From Streptomyces sp. NBC_01571 (GTDB lineage: Bacteria; Actinomycetota; Actinomycetes; Streptomycetales; Streptomycetaceae), in contig NZ_JAPEPZ010000001.1 of assembly GCF_026339875.1 (NCBI RefSeq), positions 1,550,001 through 1,614,000 of the forward strand: a DNA stretch of 64,000 bases, written 5' to 3'. Below, one piece after another: positions 63,636-64,000 of this stretch. Positions within the stretch are counted from its first letter, which is position 1. Each line of letters opens with the position of its first letter. The notes under the pieces were generated by a model. The model had not been told where the DNA came from, made no database searches, and saw nothing but the letters and a program-made list of their open reading frames with translations. Made by a program: the position numbers and the translations under genes.

Positions 63636-64000
63636 GTGCATTCGCTCGATGGCTCCGATCCGTCACACATAGGTCGCTACCGGCTGGTCGGCAGGCTCGG
63701 CGAGGGCGGCATGGGGAGGGTGTACCTCGCACGTTCGCCGGGCGGCCGCCCGGTCGCCGTCAAGGTGATCAACGACCACCTCCGCCACGACGACCACGCC
63801 CTCAGCCGGTTTCGGCGCGAGGTAGAGACCCTGGGCACGGTCCGCAGCGCGTATACGGCGTCACTCATCGACGCGGAGCTGGACACACCCCCGTACTGGC
63901 TGGCCACCGAGTACGTGCCGGGGCCCACGCTCCACGCCGCGGTCATGACCCATGGACCGCTCCCCGCCGACCTGGCCCGGATCATGCTGGCCGCCCTGGC
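63636..64000 (+). CDS. Ser/Thr protein kinase, partial (3' end beyond window)
   Basis: A plus-strand frame starting at GTG 63636, with AGGAGG 9 nt upstream, runs to the right edge without a stop (about 121 residues). It is the N-lobe of a Hanks-type kinase: IGRYRLVGRLGEGGMGRVYL with a complete GxGxxG loop, AVKVINDHLR with the catalytic Lys, then FRREVETLGTV with the helix-C Glu and YWLATEYVPGPTL (hinge). PASTA or other sensor domains, if any, are beyond the window. Confidence 0.93.
   Translation, partial: MHSLDGSDPSHIGRYRLVGRLGEGGMGRVYLARSPGGRPVAVKVINDHLRHDDHALSRFRREVETLGTVRSAYTASLIDAELDTPPYWLATEYVPGPTLHAAVMTHGPLPADLARIMLAAL

Overview
The window is typical high-GC actinomycete chromosome. 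Almost every gene has strong third-position GC and GTG or ATG starts with GGAGG-type ribosome binding sites. The gene content points to Streptomyces: a conservon-type kinase/roadblock/DUF742/GTPase signalling cluster, a SapA spore-associated protein, a divergent xylA/xylB pair and several Ser/Thr kinases. No rRNA, tRNA or CRISPR array was seen.

Layout. 1-17.3 kb is ordinary chromosome: a partial DUF6397-like gene, an orphan roadblock protein, an F420/PPOX-type oxidoreductase, a conservon on the minus strand (GTPase, DUF742, roadblock, sensor kinase), an MHYT membrane sensor, a methyltransferase, a hydrolase, PadR, a DUF2236 oxygenase, a membrane desaturase, and a translationally coupled SNF2 helicase plus SWIM zinc-finger pair. 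17.4-28.3 kb is metabolic: a septum-formation-like membrane protein, xylose isomerase divergent from xylulokinase plus a ROK repressor, an APC permease overlapping an acetamidase/formamidase, and a GAF regulator followed by an aldehyde dehydrogenase with a clear terminator.

28.37-30.0 kb is a mobile-element scar: a tyrosine-integrase 3' fragment, a 12-bp perfect hairpin, a broken IS5-type transposase with an in-frame stop, a small VOC gene and a frameshifted methyltransferase remnant. It lies directly beside the most interesting block (30.03-49.23 kb). That block encodes, in tightly coupled and mostly overlapping operons, a 1268-aa CHAT protease-like protein, an MbcA/ParS-like antitoxin, a RES-domain NAD-consuming toxin, a zinc-ribbon/FHA protein, a Clp-like AAA+ ATPase, a large helical protein, a membrane-anchored kinase-like protein, a macro-domain protein, a radical SAM activase-like protein, a small unknown protein, a lipoprotein and a four-helix membrane protein. 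The combination resembles the multi-component, NTP-dependent conflict systems of multicellular bacteria. I propose that kinase/FHA signalling, an AAA+ machine and a caspase-like protease gate a NAD-targeting effector, with the macro protein sensing or removing ADP-ribose products. That functional logic is inference.

49.2-64 kb is a patchy accessory region: SDR, MFS exporter, GPR1/FUN34/YaaH transporter, IS remnant, and a 134-aa protein (54098-54502, minus) whose whole length reads as an ADF/cofilin homology domain, a eukaryotic actin-regulator fold that is very unexpected here. Then come an ArsR regulator divergent from a Cys-tailed flavoprotein, a TetR regulator divergent from an SDR that lacks the catalytic Tyr and Lys, an RmlD-like reductase, a truncated VanB-type ferredoxin reductase, SapA with a 21-bp perfect terminator stem, a PaiB-like FMN protein preceded by a 16-bp palindrome, and the start of another Ser/Thr kinase at the right edge.
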